This document shows, piece after piece, positions 34,791 to 43,572 of a DNA stretch of 51,938 nt. Every line of letters starts with the position of its first letter. The first letter of the stretch is position 1. The stretch spans positions 1 through 51,938 of the forward strand of contig NZ_JANBVH010000032.1 of assembly GCF_024273235.1 (NCBI RefSeq), given 5' to 3'. The stretch is from Sphingomonas faeni. GTDB lineage: Bacteria; Pseudomonadota; Alphaproteobacteria; Sphingomonadales; Sphingomonadaceae. Made by a program: the position numbers and the translations under genes. Under the pieces are notes generated by a model that saw only the letters and a list, made by a program, of their open reading frames with translations, had not been told where the DNA came from and did no database searches.

Positions 34791-36938
34791 ATGACCAAGA
34801 CCATCGCCAAGGATACCGGCACACCACCGAAAGGTGCCACGTTCGAAACGCAGATCGGCGAAGGCGGCGAACTGCACCAGATCGCCAGCGGCGAAGGCGC
34901 CGTATTGACGACGCAGCAGGGCATCCCGGTTGCCGACGACCAGAATTCGCTGAAAGTCGGAGATCGCGGGCCGACGTTGCTGGAGGATTTCCACTTCCGC
35001 GAGAAGATCTTCCATTTCGATCACGAGCGTATCCCCGAGCGCGTCGTTCATGCCCGCGGTTACGGCGCGCACGGCACGTTCACGCTGACCGAGAGCCTGG
35101 AAGAATTCACCAGCGCTGGCATCCTGACAGAAGTCGGCGAGCAGACGCCGATGTTCCTCCGTTTTTCGACGGTGGCGGGTAACAAGGGTTCGGCCGATCT
35201 GGCGCGCGACGTGCGTGGTTTCGCGGTGAAGTTCTATACCAAGGAGGGTAACTGGGACGTTGTCGGCAACAACATCCCGGTGTTCTTCATCCAGGACGCG
35301 ATCAAGTTCCCCGACCTGATCCATGCCGCCAAGCAGGAGCCCGATCGCGGCTTCCCGCAGGCACAGACCGCGCATGACAATTTCTGGGACTTCATCAGCC
35401 TGACCCCGGAATCGATGCACATGGTGATGTGGATCATGTCCGACCGCACCATTCCGCGCGGCTTCCGCTTCGTCGAGGGCTTTGGCGTGCATACGTTCCG
35501 GCTGGTCAATTCCGAGGGCAAGGGCACCTACGTCAAGTTCCATTTCAAGCCGAAGCTGGGACTCCAGTCGGTCGCGTGGAACGAGGCGGTCAAGATCAAC
35601 GGTGCCGATCCCGACTTCCATCGTCGCGACCTTTGGGACGCGATCGATCAGGGTAACTTCCCCGAGTGGGACATGGGCGTGCAGCTGTTCGACGATGAGT
35701 TCGCCGACAATTTCGAGTTCGACGTGCTCGATGCGACCAAGGTCATTCCCGAGGAGCAGATTCCTGTCCGCATCATCGGCAGCTTCAAGCTCGATCGTCT
35801 GGTCGACAATTTCTTCGCCGAGACCGAGCAAGTCGCGTTCTGCACGCAGAACATCGTGCCGGGGATCGGCTTCACCAACGATCCGCTGTTGCAGGGCCGC
35901 AACTTCTCGTATCTCGATACGCAGTTGAAGCGCCTTGGCAGCACCAACTTCACGCATATCCCGATCAATGCGCCGAAGATTCCGGTGAACAATTACCAGC
36001 AGGACGGCCACATGGCGATGCATGCTCGCAAGGGTCGTGCGAACTATGAGCCGAACAGCTGGGAAGGCACGCCGCGCGAGAGCCCGACCAAGGGCTACAA
36101 GCACTTCCCGTCGCAGGAGACCGGGCGCAAGGCGCAGGTACGCTCGGCGACGTTCGCCGATCATTATAGCCAGGCACGCCAGTTCTTCATCAGCCAGACC
36201 GAGATCGAACAGAAGCACATCGGCGATGCGCTGACGTTCGAGCTGTCGAAGGTCGAGCGGGTGGATATCCGCGAGTTGATGGTCGGGCATCTGCTCAACA
36301 TTGACGAGAAGCTGGCGAAGACGGTCGCGACCGGACTCGGGCTGAAGGCGATGCCGCCCAAGGCGAAGGCTGCGGTCGAGCCCCGCACCGACCTGCCTGC
36401 TTCGGATGCTCTCAGCATTCTGAAGAACACCACGGGCAGCTTCGAAGGGCGCAAGCTTGGTATCCTCGTCACGGACGGGGCACCGGCTGCGATCGTCCAG
36501 GCATTGGTCGATGGGATCGTCGCGGCGAAGGCCACGTACGAGATCATCGCGCCGAAGGTGGCGGGCGCGACGCTCGACGACGGGACGCTCGCGGAAGGCA
36601 AGCAGAAGATCGATGGCGCGCCTTCGGTTCTCTACGATGCCGTGGCGATCGTCGTATCGGCGGATGGGGCCAAGAAGCTCGGCAAGGACAAGACCGCCAA
36701 GGACTTCGTCAGCGATGCGTTCGGGCATGCCAAGTTCATCGGCTTTAACGCCGATGCGAAGCCGTTCCTCGAAAAGGCCGGCATCGAGGACGAGGACATG
36801 GACGACGGCGTAATCGCGCTGGGCGGCAAGGGCGATGTCGACGCGTTCCTCAAAACGCTCGGCAAGCTGCGTATCTGGGATCGCGAACTGAACGTCGACC
36901 TCGACGCTCCCGCGTTCGAAGATCCTGAGGCGGCTTGA
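34791..36938 (+). CDS. katE: Large-subunit (clade 2) haem catalase
   Basis: 715 residues, the length of HPII-type catalases. Catalytic His in RVVHARGYGAHG (about 85-96), Asn in VVGNNIPVFF, proximal Tyr in RNFSYLDTQLKRLG, and a C-terminal flavodoxin-like domain (about 550-700, from GRKLGILVTDGAP) typical of the large clade. It disproportionates hydrogen peroxide in the cytoplasm. It is divergent from the SDR operon and followed after 8 bp by the glycosyltransferase gene. Confidence 0.95.
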   Translation: MTKTIAKDTGTPPKGATFETQIGEGGELHQIASGEGAVLTTQQGIPVADDQNSLKVGDRGPTLLEDFHFREKIFHFDHERIPERVVHARGYGAHGTFTLTESLEEFTSAGILTEVGEQTPMFLRFSTVAGNKGSADLARDVRGFAVKFYTKEGNWDVVGNNIPVFFIQDAIKFPDLIHAAKQEPDRGFPQAQTAHDNFWDFISLTPESMHMVMWIMSDRTIPRGFRFVEGFGVHTFRLVNSEGKGTYVKFHFKPKLGLQSVAWNEAVKINGADPDFHRRDLWDAIDQGNFPEWDMGVQLFDDEFADNFEFDVLDATKVIPEEQIPVRIIGSFKLDRLVDNFFAETEQVAFCTQNIVPGIGFTNDPLLQGRNFSYLDTQLKRLGSTNFTHIPINAPKIPVNNYQQDGHMAMHARKGRANYEPNSWEGTPRESPTKGYKHFPSQETGRKAQVRSATFADHYSQARQFFISQTEIEQKHIGDALTFELSKVERVDIRELMVGHLLNIDEKLAKTVATGLGLKAMPPKAKAAVEPRTDLPASDALSILKNTTGSFEGRKLGILVTDGAPAAIVQALVDGIVAAKATYEIIAPKVAGATLDDGTLAEGKQKIDGAPSVLYDAVAIVVSADGAKKLGKDKTAKDFVSDAFGHAKFIGFNADAKPFLEKAGIEDEDMDDGVIALGGKGDVDAFLKTLGKLRIWDRELNVDLDAPAFEDPEAA

Positions 36939-36946
36939 TCGCTTCG

Positions 36947-38035
36947 ATGAAGCCCAAGGCATCGCCACCGTACGCTCAGCGTGCGGTGGCGGTGGCCATT
37001 CCCGTCAAGAACGAAGACGAGTATCTGGGCGAGTGCCTCGACGCGCTGGATCGTGCGGCGGGGCGCTTCGGTGGCAAGGTCGTCATCGTCGCGATGGCGA
37101 ACGATTGTACCGATGGCACGATCGAAATTTTGAACACCTGGCGGCCGAGCCATGCAACGCTCGCATGGTCGGCCGTTTCGCTTTTACCGGGGGCACGGCA
37201 CGCCGGCTGGGCACGGCGCCTTGCGCTCGATGCAGGCGCGAACCTGCTGACCCATAATACCGATTTGCTGCTGTCGACCGACGCGGACACGAATGTCGCG
37301 GCCGACTGGATCGTGCGGATCGTCGCGCATATCGATGCGGGCAACGATGCCGTGGCCGGACGCGCGCTGACGCTCAAGGCGGATCGGGCGTCGCTGGGGG
37401 TCACGGCACGGCGACGGCTGGACCAGCTCGGACGCTATTACACCGCGCTCGATTATCTTCGCGCTCGCGCCGGGACGCAGGCGCACGATCCCTGGCCTCG
37501 CCATTTCTACGAGGGCGGCGCGAGCATTGCCGTCACGCACGCGATGTACCGGCGGATCGGCGGGGCGCCCACGCCGTCGGTGGCGGAGGATCGTGCGTTG
37601 TTCGACCGCATCCGCGCGCATGGTGGCCAGGTGCGCCACCCGCTGAACGTGCGCGTGTTCACCTCGTGCCGGATCTCTGGTCGCGCGCCGGGCGGGATGG
37701 CCGATGCCGTGGCGCGGTGGATCGATCAGCCGATCGATGCGCCCTTGCACGAAACCTACGCCGTGGTCGCGGCGCTCAACCCCGCGGTTGCCAGGCCGGA
37801 CGACCAGTTAAGCTTTGCTACGCTGCCCGCGGCGATCCGGGAGGCGCAGTCGCTGATCCGCCTAACCCGCACCTTCCAGACGCCAGAGATCGAGCCGGTA
37901 CGCCTCGTGCCGGTCGCTGCGAACGACCGTGACGCGATCGTCGAGCGCAGCCTGGAGTTCGGCAACGGCCTCGTCCCCGCTTTTGGGATAATCGGTCTCG
38001 CCGATCCAGTGGACCAGCATCACATACCCGCCTGA
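36947..38035 (+). CDS. Glycosyltransferase family 2 protein
   Basis: A 362-residue GT2-like protein. VAVAIPVKNEDEYLGECL opens the nucleotide-binding half, LLSTDADTNVAADW supplies the DxD metal site, and HFYEGGASIAVTHAMYRRIGG with VAEDRALFDRI matches the acceptor/ED region. No membrane helices are seen. An in-frame TTG at 36935 touches the catalase stop, but the ATG at 36947 fits the conserved start. The last 58 residues lie antisense to the end of the methyltransferase gene, a 174-nt overlap that is unusual; the natural stop may have been lost. It belongs functionally with the convergent PIG-L/methyltransferase genes. Confidence 0.88.
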   Translation: MKPKASPPYAQRAVAVAIPVKNEDEYLGECLDALDRAAGRFGGKVVIVAMANDCTDGTIEILNTWRPSHATLAWSAVSLLPGARHAGWARRLALDAGANLLTHNTDLLLSTDADTNVAADWIVRIVAHIDAGNDAVAGRALTLKADRASLGVTARRRLDQLGRYYTALDYLRARAGTQAHDPWPRHFYEGGASIAVTHAMYRRIGGAPTPSVAEDRALFDRIRAHGGQVRHPLNVRVFTSCRISGRAPGGMADAVARWIDQPIDAPLHETYAVVAALNPAVARPDDQLSFATLPAAIREAQSLIRLTRTFQTPEIEPVRLVPVAANDRDAIVERSLEFGNGLVPAFGIIGLADPVDQHHIPA

Positions 38036-38452
38036 CGCCACCGCGCCGCGCAGATAGCCTGCGAGCCGGACGATGTCGGCGCTATCCCAGTAATAGACGA
38101 CCTCCGACAGCATCACGAGATCGAAAATCCCCTCGGGCGCCTCGTCGGGGAGGCGGCGCTGCTCGATCGTCACGTTCGGCTGATCCGCGCACCGCGCACA
38201 CGCCGAGGCGAGCGCGGTCGGTGAGACGTCGACCGACAGCAACGCGTCGCACCGCGCGCCAAGCTGGGTTGTCAGCACACCGTTCGCGCACCCGACTTCC
38301 AGCGCATTGGCGAACCGCGGCTGGGGCAAGGCGGCGAGCGTCTCGGCGTATTTGGCGGCCTCGTACGCGCTGGTCTCGAAGTCCCAGGGATCGCCCTTGT
38401 CCTTGTAGAGCGCCTCGAAATAGTCGGGGGCGATCGAGTGTTCACGACGCAC
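37862..38452 (-). CDS. Class I SAM-dependent methyltransferase (NodS-like)
   Basis: A 196-residue methyltransferase. It begins APDYFEALYKDKGDPWDFET, the usual opening of NodS-like N-methyltransferases, then has motif I ALEVGCANGVLT, the acidic loop LSVDVSP and FDLVMLSEVVYYW. NodS methylates the amino group of a deacetylated sugar. The GTG at 38452 has GGAG seven bases upstream and overlaps the PIG-L stop by 11 nt; no ATG is available near the conserved start. The neighbouring deacetylase would supply the free amine. Confidence 0.9.
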   Translation of the reverse strand: MRREHSIAPDYFEALYKDKGDPWDFETSAYEAAKYAETLAALPQPRFANALEVGCANGVLTTQLGARCDALLSVDVSPTALASACARCADQPNVTIEQRRLPDEAPEGIFDLVMLSEVVYYWDSADIVRLAGYLRGAVASGGYVMLVHWIGETDYPKSGDEAVAELQAALDDRVTVVRSDRHEAYRLDLWRLEGAG

Positions 38453-39224
38453 GGAGGATCTCCAGCAAGAGGGTTGTCGGCCGATCGAGCAGCCGGAGCA
38501 TCCTGTCGGGGAGGCGGAAGTTCTCGGCGGCACCGACGATACGCCCGCCGCGCTGGCTGCGGTGGCATGCCATCGCGCGACGCTGTTGAGGCTTGGCCTT
38601 CGCCGTATCGATCGAAATGACGCGGCGACTACGGACACGCTCGGCCAAATCCGCGACGGTCCAGCCCCAGACGAGATAGTGATAGAGGCGAACCGATATG
38701 CGGCGTGCGACGGCATCGGCGAGGGCTGCGGCGGCCTCGTGATCGCAGTGCGGCTCGCCGTCCCACGTGACCGCGATCCGGCGGATCTCGCGGGCGCGAC
38801 ACCAGGCTGCCAGGCGATCCGCGGTGCGTTCGAAGAGCGGGTCGCCCGGTTTCGGGGGGGCTGCATCGGGCCAGTCGAGGTGCAGCGGGGCCGCCCCGCC
38901 CAGCAGGCGCAGCGCGGCGGCGGCTTCGGTGCGGCGTAACCCGGCGATGCGCATGCGACTCCAGCCTGGTGCGTCGGGGTGCGATCCGGCGCCATCGGTC
39001 ACGAACGCGGTATGGGCGCGTCCCCCGCTGGCGGCGATCGCGGCGATCAGCGCACCACAGCCGAGCGTCTCGTCATCGGGATGCGGCGCGAGGATCAACC
39101 ACGGGCCCTGTGCCGCGGCGGCCTTGGCGGACATCGGTCGGGCGCGACGGAAGAGCGTGCTCCAGGCGCGATGGCCCGGCGCTACCACCACCGATCGTCG
39201 CCCCAGCAATCCTCCTCCAGCCAT
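38442..39224 (-). CDS. PIG-L family deacetylase
   Basis: 260 residues. The metal site APHPDDETLGCG (about 46-57) and the later HCDHE are the PIG-L/LmbE signature of zinc N-deacetylases that act on GlcNAc-like sugars. The first 40 residues, with GHRAWSTLFRRARP, are outside the core; an internal ATG at 39134 is possible, but the longer form overlaps the acyl-CoA dehydrogenase-like gene by 43 nt in the same tight way as the rest of the cluster. Confidence 0.9.
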   Translation of the reverse strand: MAGGGLLGRRSVVVAPGHRAWSTLFRRARPMSAKAAAAQGPWLILAPHPDDETLGCGALIAAIAASGGRAHTAFVTDGAGSHPDAPGWSRMRIAGLRRTEAAAALRLLGGAAPLHLDWPDAAPPKPGDPLFERTADRLAAWCRAREIRRIAVTWDGEPHCDHEAAAALADAVARRISVRLYHYLVWGWTVADLAERVRSRRVISIDTAKAKPQQRRAMACHRSQRGGRIVGAAENFRLPDRMLRLLDRPTTLLLEILRAS

Positions 39225-40285
39225 GCCGCCGCCGCGCGGTCGCGGGCCTGGTCGGGCACCGGCTGACGCAGATACAGCCCGAGATCGCGGGTGATCCGGT
39301 CGATCCGGCTGGCGGCGAAGAACGACGCGGTACCGACCGAGCGCGCCGCCGCCTCCATCGTCTTCAACCCTGCCTCCTCGACAATGCCGCGGGTCATCAG
39401 CACGAACGGGATCGCCTCGGTCGCCTGCGCCTCCGCCAGGTGCGCAGCGCGGCGTACCCAGAGGCCAGCGCTACGCGTCTCCGTCAGGCAGGCGGCGAAC
39501 CGTGCGCGCTGGACCGCGTCGTCGCCCTTGCCGGTCGTGACGAGGTGATCGCGCAGATGCCGCACCAGCGCCTCGACCGCGCCGAGCTGGACCGCGGTGA
39601 ACCGCCATGCGCCGGCACTGAACCGCGGCTCGGTCTCGTACACGTCGGGGGCACCGATCATGCCCTCGGGACCGATCGGCATGTCGGAGAAATCGAACAG
39701 GCCGCTGCACGTGCCACGCATGCCGCGAACCTGCCATCCGCTATTGTCCGCGCGCGCTGATTCGCCTGCGATTCGGACGAGGACGAGTTGCTTGCCGCCG
39801 GTCGCATCGCGCGCGGTCACCAGGATGCGGTCGAGGTGCCCTGCGCCGGTCGCGAAACTCTTGCGGCCCTGAAGCACCCAGCGACCGTCGGCGTCCTGCC
39901 GGATCGACAGGCCGGGCTGCGGCTCGGTATTCCAGACCCCGTAGACGCGACCGGCCTCGAGATCGTCCGCCAGCGTCCGCCGCTGGGGGTCGTCGCCATA
40001 GGCCGACACCAGTTGCGCCGCGTTCACATGGCCCTCGAACACGCGGCCGAGGCTGAGATCGGCGCCCCCGATCGCGCGCAAGACGTCGACCAGCGCGTCG
40101 GTCCGCTCGGGAGACGAGATATCGACGAACCCGGCAAGCGCTCCAACCTCGTGCAGCGCGACTACGCGCTCGGCGGGAAACACCTCGTCCCCGTTGGTGC
40201 GATCCCAGTCGGCTGCCAGCGCGCGCACCGCTTCCAACGTCGTCCAGCCCTGTGGATGTGCGGGCGATCGTGCCGGTGATGTCAT
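39182..40285 (-). CDS. Acyl-CoA dehydrogenase family protein
   Basis: A 367-residue flavoprotein of the acyl-CoA dehydrogenase fold: an N-terminal helical part, a mid beta domain (VYGVWNTEPQPGLSI, GRKSFATGAGHLDRILV) and a C-terminal helical bundle. The catalytic base cannot be placed with confidence, so reaction and substrate are open. It is the first gene of the leftward trio acyl-CoA dehydrogenase/PIG-L/methyltransferase, and overlapping starts make co-translation likely. Confidence 0.85.
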   Translation of the reverse strand: MTSPARSPAHPQGWTTLEAVRALAADWDRTNGDEVFPAERVVALHEVGALAGFVDISSPERTDALVDVLRAIGGADLSLGRVFEGHVNAAQLVSAYGDDPQRRTLADDLEAGRVYGVWNTEPQPGLSIRQDADGRWVLQGRKSFATGAGHLDRILVTARDATGGKQLVLVRIAGESARADNSGWQVRGMRGTCSGLFDFSDMPIGPEGMIGAPDVYETEPRFSAGAWRFTAVQLGAVEALVRHLRDHLVTTGKGDDAVQRARFAACLTETRSAGLWVRRAAHLAEAQATEAIPFVLMTRGIVEEAGLKTMEAAARSVGTASFFAASRIDRITRDLGLYLRQPVPDQARDRAAAAWLEEDCWGDDRWW

Positions 40286-40469
40286 GGCCAGTGGATCAAT
40301 CCCCGCGCGCTGCGAACCATGCGATACGGCCGCTGTGCCAGTAGAACGCCGGAACGCCGCGAGCGTTGCGTGTCCTGCCCCCGGCGACGGTTAACCGGAT
40401 CCAAATTCGCCCAGAACCTTTGGTTAACGCTTGGCCGGCATAGTGGTGCGATCGGAAGGGACCGGATCG

Positions 40470-40622
40470 ATGGCACAGAAACAGGATATCTTCGCGCTGG
40501 TCGGCAAGCGGATGTGCGCGTCGCCGCGACATGGCGATCTGGCTGCCGGGTATGACGTGCCGCCGATCGCGGACCTGATCCGGCGGATCGACCGTGCGCT
40601 GATGGAGCGCCGCGCGGCCTGA
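40470..40622 (+). CDS. Candidate 50-residue small protein
   Basis: The frame from ATG 40470 gives MAQKQDIFALVGKRM and ends DLIRRIDRALMERRAA, a short amphipathic, basic protein. GGAAGGG ends nine bases before the start. It sits behind two TTAAC-containing sites (about 40391 and 40432) and converges on the next gene. No family is recognised. Confidence 0.45.
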   Translation: MAQKQDIFALVGKRMCASPRHGDLAAGYDVPPIADLIRRIDRALMERRAA

Positions 40623-40626
40623 ACCT

Positions 40627-40890
40627 CTAGTCGTCCGCGCCCGCCATGCCGATCGCGGACGCGTACATCTGCGCCGCGCGCTGCTCCCGCGGGTCCTTGA
40701 AGGCCCGCGTCGGATCGGGCGCATCGCCGGTCGCGCGCAACACCGCCCATAACGCGAACCGCCGGCCGGCATCGCGCTCGGTGCCGAACGCCAGCGACAC
40801 GCGGTCGCGTCCCGCTTCCAGCGCTTCGGGGCTGAGCGTGTCGATGTCGGTCGTGCCGAAGAAGTGGTGCGAAATCGCGTCTAGGTCCAT
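40627..40890 (-). CDS. Hypothetical protein, 87 residues
   Basis: A soluble, helix-rich protein (DLDAISHHFFGTTDIDTLSP...REQRAAQMYASAIGMA). No domain is recognised. The stop is 5 bp from the end of the convergent small frame. The 129 bp upstream contain a perfect 17-bp palindrome that may control it. Confidence 0.65.
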   Translation of the reverse strand: MDLDAISHHFFGTTDIDTLSPEALEAGRDRVSLAFGTERDAGRRFALWAVLRATGDAPDPTRAFKDPREQRAAQMYASAIGMAGADD

Positions 40891-40950
40891 GCGGGCAGCC
40901 TAGCGGACCGCCCGCCCCTCGCGCAATCGGATGCGGCGATGCGGCGGCCT

Positions 40951-40967
40951 ATCGCAACGGTTGCGAT
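40951..40967. promoter_or_regulatory. Perfect 17-bp palindrome, operator-like
   Basis: ATCGCAAC-G-GTTGCGAT, an 8-1-8 perfect dyad, lies 61 bp upstream of the 87-residue gene and 53 bp upstream of tRNA-Ser. The form suits a dimeric helix-turn-helix repressor. Its regulator is unknown. Confidence 0.45.
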
Positions 40968-41019
40968 CCCGCCGCTCTCCGCTTAGACGCCGTCGTCCGG
41001 CTCATCCGAGCGCCGGTAC

Positions 41020-41109
41020 GGAAGAGTGTCCGAGTGGTTTAAGGAACTGGTCTTGAAAACCAGCGATGGGGTAACCCATCCGTGGGTTCGAATCCCACCT
41101 CTTCCGCCA
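41020..41109 (+). tRNA. tRNA-Ser (UGA)
   Basis: A full cloverleaf of 90 nt including encoded CCA: acceptor GGAAGAG/CTCTTCC, anticodon arm CTGGT-CTTGAAA-ACCAG with anticodon TGA, the long variable arm typical of class II tRNAs (GATGGGGTAACCCATC) and T-arm GTGGGTTCGAATCCCAC. An integrase gene follows 160 bp downstream, so its 3' end is the likely attachment site. Confidence 0.97.
41082..41109 (+). other. Candidate attachment site core (tRNA-Ser 3' end)
   Basis: P4-type integrases commonly recombine at the T-arm/acceptor part of a tRNA gene and restore it. The tRNA here is intact and directly precedes such an integrase. No second copy of the 3' end was found in the window, so the other junction must be beyond the right edge or lost. 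Confidence 0.4.
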
Positions 41110-41268
41110 CCCCTTATTTTCAGGTTGTCTCAAAGGGTCTCCGAACCCCGCGGAAATCCTTAGGTAACGGGTTGCCGTTTGTCTCGCACAGCATCATTAA
41201 ACATCAATGCAGCGTAACCAATCAGGGGGCACTTCCGGGGCACCGGTTCGGCCAGGTGGGGGCACCGA

Positions 41269-42534
41269 ATGCTGACCGATCGCGCTTGCCGTCAGGCGAA
41301 GCCCACGGAGAAGCCCTACAAGTTGGGCGATGCTCACGGACTCTACCTGTTCGTAATGCCGAGTGGCTACAAGAGCTGGCGCTGGAAGTATCGAATCGGC
41401 GGCAAGGAAAAGCGCATCGTGTTCGGTGCCTATCCGGACGTACCGTTGCAGGAAGCAAGGGATCTGCGGGAGGCAGCCTCGCGGGAGCTTCGCCGCGGCA
41501 CGGACCCGGCCGTCGACAAACGCCAGAAGGCAGCTGCCCAAATCGCGCGGGCCGGCAATTCGTTCGAGGTCATCGCGCTGGAATGGCATGCGAGCCAAAT
41601 GCCAACCTGGTCGACGCGGCATTCAGCGCTGGTCCTCAGCACGTTGCAGAAGGACGTGTTCCCCAAGATCGGCAAGCTGCCGATCGACGCAATCACGACA
41701 CCGCTCGTGATCGAGGTGCTTCGTCCGATCGAGCAGCGGGGGGCGATCGAGACCGCACATCGGGTGCGGCAGCGCATATCGGAAATCTTCGCGCGGGCGA
41801 TCGGGGCGGGGATAGCGACGGCCGATCCAGCGGCGGTAGCTGCAAAGGCGCTCGCTCGGACACCGAAAGGCAAGTTTCCCGCGGTCCGGACGATCGAAGC
41901 AGCCACGGACGTGTTGAGGTCGGTGGAGAGTACGCCTGGCCATCCGCTCACAAAGCTTGCCTCACGCCTCTTGGCCTTGACGGCGGTCCGAGCCGGCGTT
42001 CTGCGCTTGGCGGAAGCCAGCGAGTTCGAGAATTTGGACGGCCCCTCCCCTCTCTGGCGCATCCCCGCAGCGAAGATGAAGCTGGTTTTGGAGCGCAAAG
42101 AGGACGTTGCGTACGAATTCCTTGTGCCCTTGTCCTCTCAGGCGGTGGCAACGGTGAAGGTCGCAATGGCTTTCTCCGGCAATGCGCCACTGATCTTTCG
42201 AAGCATCCGACATCCACGCAAGCCGATCAGCGACAGCACCGTGAGCAAGGCGTATCGGGACGCCGGTTTCGCGGGCGTGCATGTGCCGCACGGCTGGCGC
42301 TCGACATTCTCCACCGTGATGAACGAGCTGGCGGGCGAGCAGAACCGAGTCGGGGATCGGGCGATAATCGACTTGATGCTGGCGCACGTACCGACTGGTG
42401 TTTCCAGCAACGAGGGCGCGTACAATCGGGCCGCATACATGCCACGCCGGCGCGAGCTTGCGCAGGAATGGGCAGACATGCTGATCCAGGATCTGGTTCC
42501 ACCGGAAGCACTGCTTACTATCCCTCGACGCTGA
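41269..42534 (+). CDS. P4-type tyrosine integrase
   Basis: 421 residues. The N-terminal DUF4102-type domain (LTDRACRQAKPTEKPYKLGD, GLYLFVMPSGYKSWRWKYR) is followed by a core-binding domain and the catalytic part: Arg in LTAVRAGVLRL, HGWRSTFST with His and Arg, a late His in LAHVP, and Tyr in GAYNRAAYM. It drives integration and excision of a genomic island or prophage at the adjacent tRNA-Ser. GGTGGGGG precedes the start. Confidence 0.94.
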   Translation: MLTDRACRQAKPTEKPYKLGDAHGLYLFVMPSGYKSWRWKYRIGGKEKRIVFGAYPDVPLQEARDLREAASRELRRGTDPAVDKRQKAAAQIARAGNSFEVIALEWHASQMPTWSTRHSALVLSTLQKDVFPKIGKLPIDAITTPLVIEVLRPIEQRGAIETAHRVRQRISEIFARAIGAGIATADPAAVAAKALARTPKGKFPAVRTIEAATDVLRSVESTPGHPLTKLASRLLALTAVRAGVLRLAEASEFENLDGPSPLWRIPAAKMKLVLERKEDVAYEFLVPLSSQAVATVKVAMAFSGNAPLIFRSIRHPRKPISDSTVSKAYRDAGFAGVHVPHGWRSTFSTVMNELAGEQNRVGDRAIIDLMLAHVPTGVSSNEGAYNRAAYMPRRRELAQEWADMLIQDLVPPEALLTIPRR

Positions 42535-42553
42535 CCGGCGTGGGAGCAGCGGC

Positions 42554-43267
42554 ATGACCGCGCGCTCCCTTTTTAAGATCGTCGGCGGCAAGGCCACGAA
42601 GGGGCATCGTACCGGGCAACCCGTACGCCGCAGCAGCTATCGCGCCGGCGAGCGCGAGCAGCGGTACTGGCGGCCGTTTAACAAGGCTGAACGCAACGCA
42701 CGCATGCGCGCTGCCGAGACGTATGATCGGAGCCACAAGGTTGCCGGCAAGCGTAACGGACCGCTCGGCGCGATCGGCGTCGACGTGCTGCGCGAGCTGA
42801 TGCGAATGATCGACTTCAAGACGGGCAGGCTCGAGCCCGCCATTGCGACGTTGGCGACACGGCTTAGCCGTTCGCGAGGCGCGATCGTGAAGGCGCTTGC
42901 CAGACTCAAGGATCATGGCTTCCTCAACTGGATCCGGCGGTTCGAACCGATCGAAGATCCCGACGCGTTTGGTCCCCAGGTGAAGCAGGTGACGAACGCG
43001 TATTGGTTTGGCTTGCCAAAGGAAGCGGCCGACATGGTCCGTCGCATGATGGGCAAGGGGCCGATGCCGGACGACGAGGTAACTCGTAGGAAGGCCAACG
43101 AAGAGGAAACCGCGGCGATGCTGGCGACGATCTCGGCCGAGGACCTGGCGGCATTCCGTGCCGGCGACGAGTCCCCTCTCGCGAAAGCTCTCGCTTCGCT
43201 AGGCCGTCGCGTAGACCTCTGTAACGCGAATTCACCGGGTGGTCAGAACCCGACCCTACAAGGTTAA
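42554..43267 (+). CDS. Helix-turn-helix protein, possibly replication- or regulation-related
   Basis: 237 residues. A basic N-terminus (rich in Arg and Lys, 1-70) is followed by a winged helix about 78-140 (LEPAIATLATRLSRSRGAIVKALARLKDHGFLNW) that resembles the DNA-binding part of plasmid and phage replication initiators; the C-terminal third is acidic and helical. It is 19 bp behind the integrase on the same strand. A role in element replication or control is inferred; no initiator catalytic motif is seen. Confidence 0.7.
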   Translation: MTARSLFKIVGGKATKGHRTGQPVRRSSYRAGEREQRYWRPFNKAERNARMRAAETYDRSHKVAGKRNGPLGAIGVDVLRELMRMIDFKTGRLEPAIATLATRLSRSRGAIVKALARLKDHGFLNWIRRFEPIEDPDAFGPQVKQVTNAYWFGLPKEAADMVRRMMGKGPMPDDEVTRRKANEEETAAMLATISAEDLAAFRAGDESPLAKALASLGRRVDLCNANSPGGQNPTLQG

Positions 43268-43572
43268 ATATAAAAGGAACGCCGTTGGCGTGCGCAGATT
43301 GCTGCTCCACCAAGCCCCCGAGGCCCCGAACCCAACAGGTTCAACATCCAGCGACCGCGGGTGAGCGTGCCGGCTTGCGCCGTCCCGTGCATCCTGGGGA
43401 GGATGCGCAAATTCGGCGCCATCTCACTCATTCACGTCACCCGCGCTGCGATGTCACGTAAGCGGAATGTCCCGGATGGGCAGGAAAGCGGACGGGCGGC
43501 TTTCGGGGGGTGATTCCTGACTAGCTGCCGTTCGTCGAACTGTGGCTCGCTTCGTTCCATTCGATAGCGATC
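43268..43572. other. 305-bp non-coding stretch in the island
   Basis: No convincing gene. It contains the first copy of a 43-bp imperfect direct repeat (43460-43502) and is otherwise unremarkable apart from a mixed base composition. Confidence 0.5.
43460..43502 (+). repeat. 43-bp island repeat, copy 1
   Basis: Starts AAGCGGAATG and ends GCGGCTT. It matches the stretch at 43949-43991 at 33 of 43 positions without gaps. The two copies flank the small membrane protein gene. Confidence 0.55.

Noticed and set aside
41082..42557. 491-codon frame beginning inside tRNA-Ser and covering the integrase in another frame
   Set aside because: It overlaps an intact tRNA and a P4-type integrase with all catalytic residues.
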